DNA of 64,000 nt, taken from assembly GCA_965247125.1 (NCBI GenBank), contig CBDFGO010000002.1:558001-622000 (forward strand), read 5' to 3'. Below the pieces are notes generated by a model. It was given only the letters and a program-made list of their open reading frames with translations. It was not told the origin of the DNA and ran no database searches. This document shows, in pieces, positions 38,552 through 47,575 of the stretch. The number at the start of each line of letters is the position of its first letter. The stretch's first letter is position 1. The position numbers were made by a program, and so were the translations under genes. The DNA is from CALBJU01 sp965247125. GTDB taxonomy: Bacteria > Bacteroidota > Rhodothermia > Rhodothermales > UBA10348.

Positions 38552-39379
38552 TTATGCTGCTTCTTGAAGCGGCTGGTGATTAAAAAATACGTGATCAGGG
38601 GTCTTTCTTCCGTGTGAGCTGTGTCGCCTTTCGTTATTGAAGTAGTCGAAGTATACAGCAATGGATTTGCGGGCTTCAGCCACACTGTCATAGGCTTTAA
38701 GGTACACCTCTTCATATTTCAGGCTACGCCACAGACGTTCAACGAACACGTTGCCCATCCAGCGTCCTTTGCCATCCATAGAGATTTTGATGTCATGATT
38801 CTTCAGCACATCAGTGAAGGCCATCGATGTGAACTGGCTGCCCTGATCCGTATTGAAGATCTCTGGCGCTCCATACACGGCGATTGCTTCTTCGAGAGCT
38901 TCCACACAGAAGTCGGTGTCCATCGTATTGGAGATCCGGCGTGAGAGTACTTTTCGGCTGTACCAGTCGATGACGGCGACCAGGTAAACGAATCCCCTTT
39001 TCATCGGAATGAATGTGATGTCGCTTGCGTAAACCTGCCGGGGCCGCGTCACGTTGAGCTTACGCAAGAGATACGGATAAATCTTGTGACCTTTTCCCGG
39101 AATCGAGGTCCGTTTCTTAGGATAAATGGCAATAAGGCCCATCAGACGCATTAATCGCCGGATTCGATGGCGGCCCACAAAAATACCTCTGTCCTCGAGC
39201 GCATCCTTCATGGTGCGCGATCCTCGCGTGGGCCGCTCAAGGTAGAGCTCATCCAGTTTTTTCATCACGGCCAGGTTCTCTTTGCTCTCGCCCACCGGCT
39301 TGTAGTAGGCCGTTGAGCGATTCAGCTCCAGCAGATTGCACTGCCGTTTGATGGAGAGGTCGTGGATTGGGTCGATCAT
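38552..39379 (-). CDS. IS3 transposase OrfB, copy 1
   Basis: The 275-residue integrase-core reading frame has DDE residues D120 (YASDITF), D178 (NTDQGSQ) and E214 (FVERLW), with an HTH_21-type N-terminal part. Residue 209 is Gly where the other four copies have Asp (WMGN versus WMDN), which could weaken this copy. It is normally made as an OrfA-OrfB fusion by -1 frameshifting. Confidence 0.9.
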   Translation of the reverse strand: MIDPIHDLSIKRQCNLLELNRSTAYYKPVGESKENLAVMKKLDELYLERPTRGSRTMKDALEDRGIFVGRHRIRRLMRLMGLIAIYPKKRTSIPGKGHKIYPYLLRKLNVTRPRQVYASDITFIPMKRGFVYLVAVIDWYSRKVLSRRISNTMDTDFCVEALEEAIAVYGAPEIFNTDQGSQFTSMAFTDVLKNHDIKISMDGKGRWMGNVFVERLWRSLKYEEVYLKAYDSVAEARKSIAVYFDYFNNERRHSSHGRKTPDHVFFNHQPLQEAA

Positions 39380-39393
39380 TTGGCGGCGCTCAC

Positions 39394-39717
39394 CTACTGG
39401 GTGCGACCGAGCGCTTTGGATAAAAAATCCTTCTCCATCGAAAGCTCGCCAATTTTGGCGTGAAGCTCCTTGATCTGGCCCTCCTCGTTGTGCTTTCTGG
39501 AATGCCCTTTTTCAAAGACCTCTTCAGCGTCCTGAATCAGCTTCTTTTTCCACGTCTGAATCTGGTTCGGATGAACCTGGAACTGGTCTGCCAACTCAGC
39601 CATTGTGCGATCTCCTTTGACCGCCGCCAGCGCTACGTTCGCTTTGAATGTGTTGCTGTGGTTTCTCCTTTTGCGACTCATCGTTTGTATCCTTTCTTGA
39701 GGGTGATAAGATCGCAA
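39394..39717 (-). CDS. IS3 OrfA (HTH protein), copy 1
   Basis: The 107-residue product has a helix-turn-helix (TMAELADQFQVHPNQIQTWKKK) and a C-terminal leucine-zipper-like helix ending in FLSKALGRTQ. It binds the IS ends. An ATG 12 codons in (MSRKRRNHS) may be the true start. This copy has Asn in FKANVAL. Confidence 0.85.
   Translation of the reverse strand: MRSYHPQERIQTMSRKRRNHSNTFKANVALAAVKGDRTMAELADQFQVHPNQIQTWKKKLIQDAEEVFEKGHSRKHNEEGQIKELHAKIGELSMEKDFLSKALGRTQ
39421..39427 (-). promoter_or_regulatory. Programmed -1 frameshift site of the IS3 element
   Basis: On the - strand the OrfA codons GAT TTT TTA form the slippery heptamer T_TTT_TTA. Slipping back one base enters the OrfB frame, which then stays open through the OrfA stop into the OrfB ATG. 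The same heptamer is present in all five copies. Confidence 0.8.
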
Positions 39718-39768
39718 GACTCCACCTTATTTGTTGTTCAGACTGTCCGATGAATCAGGACCATCTCT

Positions 39769-40869
39769 TTTAATGGTAGTTATAAAAGCAAAACGGTATT
39801 AATTATAGGAAATACTGGCTTTAAGGGATCGTGGTTGACCTTGTGGCTCATCGGTCTTGGAGCTGAAGTGCATGGTGCATCGATAGGTGTTCCTACTTCA
39901 CCCTCACATTTCGAGGCAGCAGACCTTTCTAGTGACATTGTCAATCATCAAGTTGACATCCGGTCCATAGATGCAGTCCAAGAGCTAGTAGCTAAGGTGC
40001 AACCAGACTACGTATTCAACCTCGCAGCACAAGCAATCGTGCGTGCTGCTTACGACGATCCGGTATACACTATAACAACTAATGCGATTGGCACTCTCAA
40101 CGTGCTTGAATCTTTGCGACAGCTTTCTAAAAAGTGCGCTGCTATCATGATTACGAGTGACAAGTGCTACGAAAATGTTGAGCAGTGTTATGGGTATAGA
40201 GAATCTGACCGACTGGGTGGGAAAGATCCATATAGTGCTTCAAAGGCAGCCGCTGAGATTTTTATCTGGTCCTATTTCAATTCGTTCTTTTCTGATAAAG
40301 AGAGCAACATCCGGGTAGCGTCAGTACGAGCCGGAAACGTAATTGGGGGAGGAGACTGGGCATCAGATCGATTAATCCCCGATATGGTCAGGGCATGGAG
40401 TAATAACGAATATGTGACGGTGAGAAATCCGCTGGCAACAAGGCCCTGGCAATTGGTTCTGGAGCCATTGTCGGGATATTTACTCCTGGGATCAATTCTG
40501 TACTCGAATACCAGACTGAACGGATCATCGTTCAATTTTGGCCCAAAAGCAGAGAATATCTTTTCAGTTGAATCCATCGTGACATCGATGGCTGAACGAT
40601 TGACCGGATTGACATACAACATTGAGGATCAACGCGCTTCTCCGGACGGCCCATATGAAGCCACTCTGTTAAAGCTATCCTGCGACAAAGCTCTTCACTA
40701 CTTGAGTTGGTCTCCTATTCTCAATTACGAGGAAACGATAGAACTGACAGCCTCGTGGTATCATCATTTTTATACCAAGGGCCAAGCTGAATTGAAAAAA
40801 TTCAGCTTGGATCAGATAGGTCAATATGAGCTCCTTGCGGCTGAACGAGGGCAGAAGTGGTTCCACTAG
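39769..40869 (+). pseudogene. rfbG: CDP-glucose 4,6-dehydratase, 5' end removed by IS3
   Basis: Reading from the IS boundary, the frame is SYKSKTVLIIGNTGFKGSW, then LTLWLIGLGAEV, matching the N-terminus of RfbG-type dehydratases just after the first few residues. The SDR site follows with ITSDK and YSASK. The enzyme makes CDP-4-keto-6-deoxyglucose from CDP-glucose. No ATG, GTG or TTG precedes the nucleotide-binding motif in frame. The first usable codon (TTG 39835) lies beyond it, so the product is probably inactive. GC content drops here relative to upstream. Confidence 0.82.
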
Positions 40870-41306
40870 ACAGAATTGGCGAGGTCGTAGCAACGAAACT
40901 GCGGATTATCCCGACTCCCAAGGGCAGCGTGTATCACGTTATGAAAGCAGGAGACGTGGGATACATGCCATTTCAAGAGGCGTATCTTTCACAAATCGAT
41001 TTTGGAGAGGTAAAAGGCTGGAGAATGCACAGTTCGATGACGTTGAATCTGACGGTCGTGCACGGGAATGCAAAAATTGCCGTCTGGGACGACCGTCCGG
41101 ATTCTTCATCTCGTGGAGTTTGCAATGTATTTCAACTAGGGCGAGATGAACCACATTATTTCAGATTGACAATTCCGCCTAGATTATGGGTCGCCATAAA
41201 GGGCGTTTTTAAGCCTGATAGCCTAATCCTTAACATAGCTGATCGAATTCACGATCAAAAAGAAGCTGAGGTTGTCCCGATAGATTCCTATTCCATAATG
41301 TGGTGA
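40857..41306 (+). CDS. RmlC-like cupin, dTDP-4-dehydrorhamnose 3,5-epimerase-related
   Basis: The 149-residue protein starts at a GTG overlapping the dehydratase stop by 13 nt. It has the RmlC-like cupin pattern: GWRMHSSMTLNLTVVHG (metal or substrate strand), PPRLWVAIKG and the C-terminal NIADRIHDQKEAEVVPIDS. It would epimerise or isomerise a 4-keto sugar nucleotide, probably the product of the upstream dehydratase. The exact sugar is not predictable. Confidence 0.75.
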   Translation: MVPLDRIGEVVATKLRIIPTPKGSVYHVMKAGDVGYMPFQEAYLSQIDFGEVKGWRMHSSMTLNLTVVHGNAKIAVWDDRPDSSSRGVCNVFQLGRDEPHYFRLTIPPRLWVAIKGVFKPDSLILNIADRIHDQKEAEVVPIDSYSIMW

Positions 41307-41981
41307 ACTTAAGGCAAATCAGAATATACTCTCCTACAATAGGATTCTGAGAAGAATGAAATAGAGCGTCTACCGTACTCATCGTCTCTTAGGTCGTTAC
41401 TCGATACAATCCATGTTAGGAGCCATGATCGGTTATCGCCTGCCTAATAATGCTGCACGAAGAACTGACGGCTGGATGCCAGATAAACTTCATCAGTTCA
41501 AAAAGGGATCTTAAGTTTTAGTCCGAAATGATCCTTTTCTTGCGCCAAGAACGAATAAAACCACGAGCGATGTTTCAATGTCCAGACAAGATGACAAAGG
41601 ACCGGAAGTACTAACTTGTTTGATTAGCTGTGCCAATACTACCCACAAAAGTGTCGCAAAAGTCGAAACCACGCAGCTGTCAACTCGACTCTGGAATCTT
41701 TCGCGAATTTATACATCCCAACCCCAAGCGAATATCCAATGATGAAGCGGTGATGAAGAACTAAAACAATCGGAACGTCAGTTCGGGATGCGATCTTCCG
41801 AAAAAATGTGTAGCCGAAACAGAAAATATAAGCTTGGTCGTCCAACCTGCACCTGATTTGGGCCCAGCAACTTCCTACATGAAGAAGAGATTGTTTTCCT
41901 TACGCGCGTATGCCAATAATTAGTCTGAGAAAATGATCATCGTGCTACTAGAGGGCTTTAATCCTAAATATCGTCGTAATC
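41307..41981. other. Low-GC degenerate stretch with a gene remnant
   Basis: No intact gene is visible in these 675 nt. A 68-codon - strand reading frame (41639-41845; DDQAYIFCFGYTFFRK, then YSLGVGMYKFAK) looks protein-like, and the frame extends upstream without a clear start. It may be a decayed polysaccharide-locus gene. The family was not recognised. Confidence 0.4.
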
Positions 41982-42836
41982 GTGAACGAAAATAACTATG
42001 CAACGCGCTGGAAGCAGGGGGCTCAGCTTCCTCAGGGCTTCCGCGAAAAATCGAGATCTATCCTTAGAGACGCCGTTCTTTCCACCGCCTGCGTTCTTAA
42101 AGGGAAATCAGAAGATACTTTTCTTCGGTGTCTCTACTGTCACCATGTATTTGATGACCAGAATAACGACTTCGAACGGGTAGTCATAAAATTGAAAACT
42201 AAGGGAGTTTTCATCGATACGGATACGTGTATTCAAATGCTTCAAGGGGAACGTAAAATCGATAAAAAATATTTTCATTTATCCTTCGACGATGGCTTCC
42301 GAAACAATTATACCAAAGCATTGCCGATTTTAATTAAACACGCTGTTCCGGCTATTTTTTTTGTTCCTTCTGCTTTAATAGAATCGAACTGGACCGATGC
42401 GAAAAAGTATTGCGTCGAGATCGCGGAATACCCTTCAGTTATAGAAATGCTAAAATGGTCCGACTTACGTGAAATGGTTTCGCTGGGGTATGAAATTGGC
42501 TCGCACACCCGAACACATGCACGATTTTCTGCAATATCGGGTGATGATTCATTGATGGAGGATGAGATTTATGGCTCAAAACTAGAAATAGAAGAAAATA
42601 TAGGCAGTGAATGTAAATATATATCTTGGCCTTTTGGGAGATTATCTGACGCCGACGATCATTCACTGAATATGGCCATAAAATCGGGATACACAGCTTG
42701 TTTTGGCGCATATCGCGGAACCGTGATTCCTGGAAGAACAAACATTTTTAGAATACCTAGACACCATTTTGAAGTACACTGGCCGATCTCACATATACTG
42801 TATTTTGCTCGAGGTAACCGGGAGATTGAGCTATGA
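41982..42836 (+). CDS. Polysaccharide deacetylase (NodB-like)
   Basis: The 284-residue protein starts at a GTG. It has the NodB motifs LSFDDGF (about residue 100; catalytic base and metal Asp) and EIGSHTRTHARFS (metal His pair), plus YISWPFGR. It should remove acetyl groups from an amino sugar in a glycan or lipid-linked intermediate. The stop overlaps a broken downstream gene by 4 nt. Confidence 0.82.
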   Translation: MNENNYATRWKQGAQLPQGFREKSRSILRDAVLSTACVLKGKSEDTFLRCLYCHHVFDDQNNDFERVVIKLKTKGVFIDTDTCIQMLQGERKIDKKYFHLSFDDGFRNNYTKALPILIKHAVPAIFFVPSALIESNWTDAKKYCVEIAEYPSVIEMLKWSDLREMVSLGYEIGSHTRTHARFSAISGDDSLMEDEIYGSKLEIEENIGSECKYISWPFGRLSDADDHSLNMAIKSGYTACFGAYRGTVIPGRTNIFRIPRHHFEVHWPISHILYFARGNREIEL

Positions 42837-42913
42837 GAACTATTATCTTGACTTCAAACGAGGGAGGATTAGCATCAAGGGTGTTTCCAGAACTATCTGA
42901 AAATAAAATATGA
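42833..42913 (+). pseudogene. N-terminal stub of a broken gene, formyltransferase-like
   Basis: An ATGA overlap starts a 26-residue reading frame beginning MRTIILTSNEGGLASR that ends at a TGA at 42911. The start resembles small-molecule formyltransferase domains, but too little remains to be sure. About 130 nt of AT-rich DNA without a gene follow. It appears to be a deletion or frameshift remnant coupled to the deacetylase. Confidence 0.4.
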
Positions 42914-43091
42914 GTCCAGATTAATAGAACATAACATGGACGACTTTTTGTTTATTGAACTTAAAGCATGAATTGTGCACAAGACTAAATAATTAGATTA
43001 TAATAATAACGCACTCAATATTAAATGGGTCACATCTTCAAAACATTTGATAGTACATTCATTTTCGGACAATAATCATGAGGGGAAGCGA

Positions 43092-44138
43092 GTGAAAAGG
43101 GCTCTCATTACGGGTATTACTGGGCAAGATGGTGCGTATCTTGCCGAACTTCTCCTTGAAAAAGATTATGAAGTTCACGGCATAAAGCGTCGTTCGAGTT
43201 CCTTCAACACCCAGCGAATCGATCACCTCTATCAAGACCCACATGTCGAAGAACAACGATTCCATCTGCACTATGGCGATCTAACTGATTCGACTAATCT
43301 GATTCGCATCATACAGGAAGTCCAACCAGACGAGATATATAACTTGGGTGCGCAAAGTCACGTTCAGGTGAGTTTTGACACCCCGGAATACACCGCGAAT
43401 GCTGACGCAATCGGAGTGTTGCGTTTACTCGAGGCGATCCGCATTCTTGGTCGAGAAAAGCATATCCGTTTTTACCAGGCGTCTACGTCCGAGTTGTTTG
43501 GACAAGTTCAGGAATCTCCTCAGACGGAGACAACCAGATTTTATCCACGCTCGCCGTATGGAGTGGCAAAGCTGTATGCATACTGGATAACTGTAAATTA
43601 TCGCGAAGCGTATGGCATGTATGCTTGTAACGGAATCCTCTTCAATCATGAAAGCCCGAGAAGGGGAGAGACATTCGTAACACGGAAGATCACGATGGCT
43701 GCCGCGAACATCAGGCTCGGAAAGCAGGACAAATTGTACTTGGGTAACCTTGATGCAAGTAGAGATTGGGGACATGCAAAGGACTTCGTTAGAGGGATGT
43801 GGCTGATGCTACAGCAAGAAGTGCCTAAAGATTATGTGTTAGCAACTGGAAAAATGATCACAGTTCGAGAGTTTTGTCGGATTGCGTTCAGCAGCGCAGG
43901 AATTGAATTGGCGTTTGAAGGTTCTGGTCAGGGGGAAGTGGGGAGGAATGTCGCATCTGGCAAAGTAGTTGTAGAAATTGACTCCAGGTATTATCGGCCG
44001 GCGGAAGTTGAGCAGCTTCTTGGAGATCCATCCAAAGCCAAGACCGAGTTGGGGTGGACGCCCGAGTATGACCTTGATTCGATGGTAAACGAGATGGTTG
44101 AATCAGATCTTCAACTGGCACGCGCTGGAATCAAGTGA
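43092..44138 (+). CDS. gmd: GDP-mannose 4,6-dehydratase
   Basis: A GTG at 43092 with AGGGG six nt upstream gives a start at VKRALITG; the ATG at 43047 would add 15 residues. The protein has the extended-SDR site GITGQDGAY (8-16), T132 and E134 in STSELFG, and Y156-x3-K160, plus GMD landmarks NTQRIDHLY and NHESPRRGETFVTRKI. It makes GDP-4-keto-6-deoxymannose, the precursor of GDP-fucose or GDP-rhamnose. No GDP-fucose synthase remains nearby. Confidence 0.93.
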   Translation: MKRALITGITGQDGAYLAELLLEKDYEVHGIKRRSSSFNTQRIDHLYQDPHVEEQRFHLHYGDLTDSTNLIRIIQEVQPDEIYNLGAQSHVQVSFDTPEYTANADAIGVLRLLEAIRILGREKHIRFYQASTSELFGQVQESPQTETTRFYPRSPYGVAKLYAYWITVNYREAYGMYACNGILFNHESPRRGETFVTRKITMAAANIRLGKQDKLYLGNLDASRDWGHAKDFVRGMWLMLQQEVPKDYVLATGKMITVREFCRIAFSSAGIELAFEGSGQGEVGRNVASGKVVVEIDSRYYRPAEVEQLLGDPSKAKTELGWTPEYDLDSMVNEMVESDLQLARAGIK

Positions 44139-44192
44139 CATGCCGGTTCAGATGGCGTAGTTTTCGATAGTTTAATTTACGCGGCACATCGT

Positions 44193-45530
44193 ATGCACAT
44201 TGCGGTAGTTGGAACTGGGTATGTCGGTCTCGTTACAGGTACGTGTCTAGCTGAAATGGGATTTGATGTCACCTGCGTTGACATTGATGAAAGAAAAGTG
44301 GAGCCGCTGAAGAAGGGCATTCCAACCATTTACGAGACTGGGTTGGAATTGCTGTTGCGCCGCAATATCAGGGAAAACAGACTAAGTTTTACCACTGATC
44401 TTGGCAGCACGGCGCCCGGGTCAGATGTTTTGTTTCTGGCGCTTCCTACTCCTTCGGGGGAGGGTGGATCGGCGGACCTATCCTATATAATGCAAGCAGC
44501 TGGTGACTTGGCCGACATATGGGCTGCACGGGAAAATCCTGGATATCACGTTGTAGTGAACAAGAGTACAGTTCCCGTCGGCACGGCGGATATCGTCTGT
44601 GAAATACTGAAATCACGAGGCTTAAAACAAGGGGTTCAGTTTGACGTTGTCTCAAATCCCGAATTTCTTCGCGAAGGTGTGGCAATTGCCGACTTTATGA
44701 AGCCAGAACGTATTGTTATCGGAACACGATCGGAGCGCGCCGCAGACATTATGCGGGCCCTATACGAGCCTTTTGTTCGACAAGGGAATCCTATTCTTGT
44801 AATGGATGAACGATCATCTGAAATGACCAAGTATGCAGCAAACTCGTTTTTAGCAACAAAAATATCGTTTATAAATGAGGTGGCTAATCTCTGTGAGGAG
44901 GTAGGTGCAAACGTGGACTACGTCCGAAAGGGAATCGGCCTGGACAGCCGGATTGGGAATCTGTTTCTCTATCCAGGCATCGGATTTGGAGGAAGCTGCT
45001 TTCCAAAGGACGTGGAGGCATTTAAAAAGACAGCTGATGAACACGGATACGAGTTCAAGATTCTCGAGGCGGTGCTTTCAGTCAATGACAGACAACGAAA
45101 GCAATTTTCGGACAAGATAATCGACAGCTTCGGTGGTTCACTTGAAGGCAAGAAAATTGCAGTATGGGGCCTCGCGTTTAAGGCGCGAACAGATGATGTG
45201 CGGGAGTCACCCGCACATTACGTGATTCGTGGACTATTGGATGCAGGTGCCCAAGTACATGCGTTTGATCCCGAAGCCGTTGAGACCTCAAAAGCTGTAT
45301 TTGGAGACTCCATCTCGTATGGAGCTGAACCTTACGAGGTGTTGGATGGCGCAGATGCACTAGCTGTTCTTACGGAGTGGCACGAATTCCGTCGTCCCGA
45401 CTTCGATCGAGTGATGTCCTTACTCAACAAACCCACTATATTTGATGGGCGCAATCTTTACAAACCCGACCGGATGAAGGAGCTGGGATTCGAGTATACC
45501 TCGGTGGGACGCCCGGGGTATAGTACCTGA
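44193..45530 (+). CDS. ugd: UDP-glucose 6-dehydrogenase
   Basis: The 445-residue protein has GTGYVGLVTG at 7-16, the catalytic Cys269 in GGSCFPKD, and the C-terminal UDP-binding domain with WGLAFKARTDDVRESP. It oxidises UDP-glucose twice with NAD+ to UDP-glucuronate for capsule or exopolysaccharide. It lies 54 nt downstream of gmd in the same direction. Confidence 0.94.
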   Translation: MHIAVVGTGYVGLVTGTCLAEMGFDVTCVDIDERKVEPLKKGIPTIYETGLELLLRRNIRENRLSFTTDLGSTAPGSDVLFLALPTPSGEGGSADLSYIMQAAGDLADIWAARENPGYHVVVNKSTVPVGTADIVCEILKSRGLKQGVQFDVVSNPEFLREGVAIADFMKPERIVIGTRSERAADIMRALYEPFVRQGNPILVMDERSSEMTKYAANSFLATKISFINEVANLCEEVGANVDYVRKGIGLDSRIGNLFLYPGIGFGGSCFPKDVEAFKKTADEHGYEFKILEAVLSVNDRQRKQFSDKIIDSFGGSLEGKKIAVWGLAFKARTDDVRESPAHYVIRGLLDAGAQVHAFDPEAVETSKAVFGDSISYGAEPYEVLDGADALAVLTEWHEFRRPDFDRVMSLLNKPTIFDGRNLYKPDRMKELGFEYTSVGRPGYST

Positions 45531-45619
45531 GCGAGAGCTCAATCAGAATAGCGGACCTTGGGAAGCACTGTCCCAGGCGTTCCTCCTCACCAAATTTGCT
45601 TCAATTAAAGGAGAAAATA

Positions 45620-45855
45620 GTGGACGATAGAGATATGGCAAGGGTCCTGAAGAATGACGGGGTGCACGTTGTAGACGCATTTAACATGATGAATACACCC
45701 TCAATTTCCTTGGAAGAGGTTAAGAAAAAAATGGGCAAACCCCCATGGGCAGCCAGGCTCGTTTACAATGACGTTTTCGGGGGAGTGATGATTTGTCAGA
45801 ACCCCGGCGAAGGAAATCGTCTTCACTACCATAAAGATGCTGACGAGTGTTGGGT
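45620..45855 (+). pseudogene. Cupin-domain protein cut by IS256
   Basis: A GTG at 45620 with AAAGGAG six nt before it starts a cupin-like protein ending in NRLHYHKDADECWV, i.e. in the middle of the metal-binding motif. The frame then enters IS256 copy 1 and stops at 45907. The C-terminal half of the barrel is missing, so it should not fold or bind metal normally. Confidence 0.75.
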
Positions 45856-47239
45856 GAGCTATGCCCAAAAGTTGTGTATGGAAGGTTTAGGCAGCGTGTC
45901 GTTCTGATGTAATTCCGTCGGTGAATTTGATTCCTTTTTTTACAAGTTGCAATAGGTGCGGTGCATTCAGTTTCCTCCACTTCTTCTGAGCCTCTTTACA
46001 TAGACGGAAGGCCATTGCAAGAGCTGTTTCTCGGCTCAGACATCCCCTCGTTTTGGCGGTCCTGAGGCGCACGGTCGCGAACGTAGATTCGATCGGATTT
46101 GTGCTCCGAAGATGGATCCAGTGTTCTGCCGGAAAGTCATAAAAAGCGAGCAGTTCTTCTCGGTCTTTCACCAGAATCTCTGCTGCTTTCGGATACTTTT
46201 GCTGGTAGGCTTTGATGAAAAACAGAAGGGCGCTCTCTGCCTGCTTTTTTGTTTCTGCTGTATAGATCTGCGTGAGGTGACCTTTTGCCTTCTTCTGAAC
46301 GGACTTGGGCAGGCGGTTGAGCACATTTGCTGTCTTGTGCACCCAACAGCGTGCGGCTCGCGTCTCGGGATAAACTTCTGCGAGAGCACTCCAGAATCCC
46401 ATGGCTCCATCGGCAACAGCCAGCTTCGGTCCTTGATCCAGCCCGCGGTGCCTCAGCTCCAGGAGCAACTCTCGCCACGACTGCTTGCTCTCGCGAAAGC
46501 CGTCCTCGAGTGCTATAAGCTCCTTCCTTCCATCGGCCGTAGCGCCGATCACGACCAGCAGACACAGTTTCTGTTTATCCATGCGTACGTTTACGTGAAT
46601 ACCGTCGGCCCAGAAATAGACGTAGTGCTTCTCCTTCAGGCTCCGCTTTTGCCAGTCTTCGTGCTCCCTTGTCCAAAGCGTCTTCAGGCGCGCAATCGTC
46701 GAGGAGGTCAGCCCTGGGGCATCAGGACCAACAAGGGCCGAGAGCGCTGCCTCAAAGCCGCCCGTTGAAACTCCCTTCAGGTACAACCATGGAATGAGAG
46801 CCTCAAGCGAGCGGCTCTTGCGGAGGTAGGCTGGTAGTATCGAACTGCGGAAACCGATTCTATCCTCACCCCGACCCGTACGGTCGCGTATGCGGGGCAT
46901 CTTTACAGCGACCTCCCCGATACCAGTCAAAATCTTCCTCTCTGGCAGATATCCATTGCGAACGATGCGGTGGCGATTCTCTTCGTCGCGCAGGAACTGG
47001 TAGCGCTGGCAGAAAGCTTCAACCTCGGCCTCAACGGCTGTGGCCAGCATCTTTGCGGCCCCTGTTCGCAATACTTCTGTCAACACATCCTCTGTGCTAT
47101 TGTAGTTCTCGTTCTCGTGTGCGTTATTCGTCTTCATGGGCGGTGTATCCTCCAATCTTCGGATTGACAATGACGTAATCATCATCAGGATACGCCGCCT
47201 ATACCTTTTTCACCCGTACACAACTTTCGGGGTTAACTC
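45856..47239 (-). mobile_element. IS256-family element, copy 1 (1384 bp)
   Basis: The terminal repeats are imperfect: GAGCTATGCCCAAAAGTTG at one end and GAGTTAACCCCGAAAGTTG at the other. Flanking 9-mers (GTGTTGGGT left, ACAGGAAGA right) do not match. A cupin gene fragment lies on one side and a T9SS gene fragment on the other, consistent with deletion between copies. Confidence 0.92.
45887..47137 (-). CDS. IS256-family (Mutator-type) transposase, copy 1
   Basis: The 416-residue transposase starts at MKTNNAHEN, with GGAGGA about 10 nt upstream; an in-frame ATG 16 codons earlier is less likely. The DDE residues are D178 (FWADGIH), D243 (AVADGAM) and E350 (TNPIEST), with the family's CWVHKTANVLNRLP stretch. 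The protein is identical in all four copies here. Confidence 0.92.
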   Translation of the reverse strand: MKTNNAHENENYNSTEDVLTEVLRTGAAKMLATAVEAEVEAFCQRYQFLRDEENRHRIVRNGYLPERKILTGIGEVAVKMPRIRDRTGRGEDRIGFRSSILPAYLRKSRSLEALIPWLYLKGVSTGGFEAALSALVGPDAPGLTSSTIARLKTLWTREHEDWQKRSLKEKHYVYFWADGIHVNVRMDKQKLCLLVVIGATADGRKELIALEDGFRESKQSWRELLLELRHRGLDQGPKLAVADGAMGFWSALAEVYPETRAARCWVHKTANVLNRLPKSVQKKAKGHLTQIYTAETKKQAESALLFFIKAYQQKYPKAAEILVKDREELLAFYDFPAEHWIHLRSTNPIESTFATVRLRTAKTRGCLSRETALAMAFRLCKEAQKKWRKLNAPHLLQLVKKGIKFTDGITSERHAA

Positions 47240-47522
47240 ACAGGAAGATGACGTCCCTCGCAATGCGTCAAATAGATTGTCTGCCTCAATTGCCTATCCA
47301 ATTCCTACTGCTGGCATGGTCACGGTACTAATCGAGAATGCCACGATTCGGTCAGGAGAGAGAGTTGATATACGACTTTACGATTCGTTAGGTAGGGCGA
47401 TTGCCCGAATCGATGAATCGCATATTAATGACCACGTATTGCGTTATGACATGTCCAAGTTTAGTTCTGGTCGATATTGGATTGTCATAAATTCCGTCGA
47501 CGGAAATCAAGCTATACCGGTC
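47240..47522 (+). pseudogene. C-terminal fragment of a type IX secretion substrate
   Basis: The reading frame contains a type A T9SS sorting domain: a YPIPTAGMVTVLIE strand, RVDIRLYDSLGRAIARI, then LRYDMSKFSSGRYWIVI. The N-terminal cargo was lost at IS256 copy 1. The last codons are interrupted by IS3 copy 2; skipping that element gives a natural end (AIPVILSK, stop at 48808-48810). This is direct evidence that the host has or had a T9SS. Confidence 0.8.
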
Positions 47523-47575
47523 AGAAGTGGTCCTATAAAACTGGACAGGGTCTTAGGTGGAATCTTGCGGATTGA

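Larger units (their letters stand above)
38499..39768 (-). mobile_element. IS3-family element, copy 1 (1270 bp)
   Basis: The ends are AGAGATGGTCCT on the left and AGGACCATCTCT on the right. The flanking triplets differ (ACC left, TTT right), so no target duplication remains. The left neighbour is DNA after the M14 gene; the right neighbour is a dehydratase gene beginning exactly at the IS end without its start codon. Both facts suggest a recombined copy that deleted DNA. Confidence 0.92.

Noticed and set aside
46112..46768. 218-codon ORF antisense to each IS256 transposase (also at 52910, 56889 and 60090)
   Set aside because: It is a shadow frame of the transposase gene, repeated only because the IS is repeated, with no independent features.
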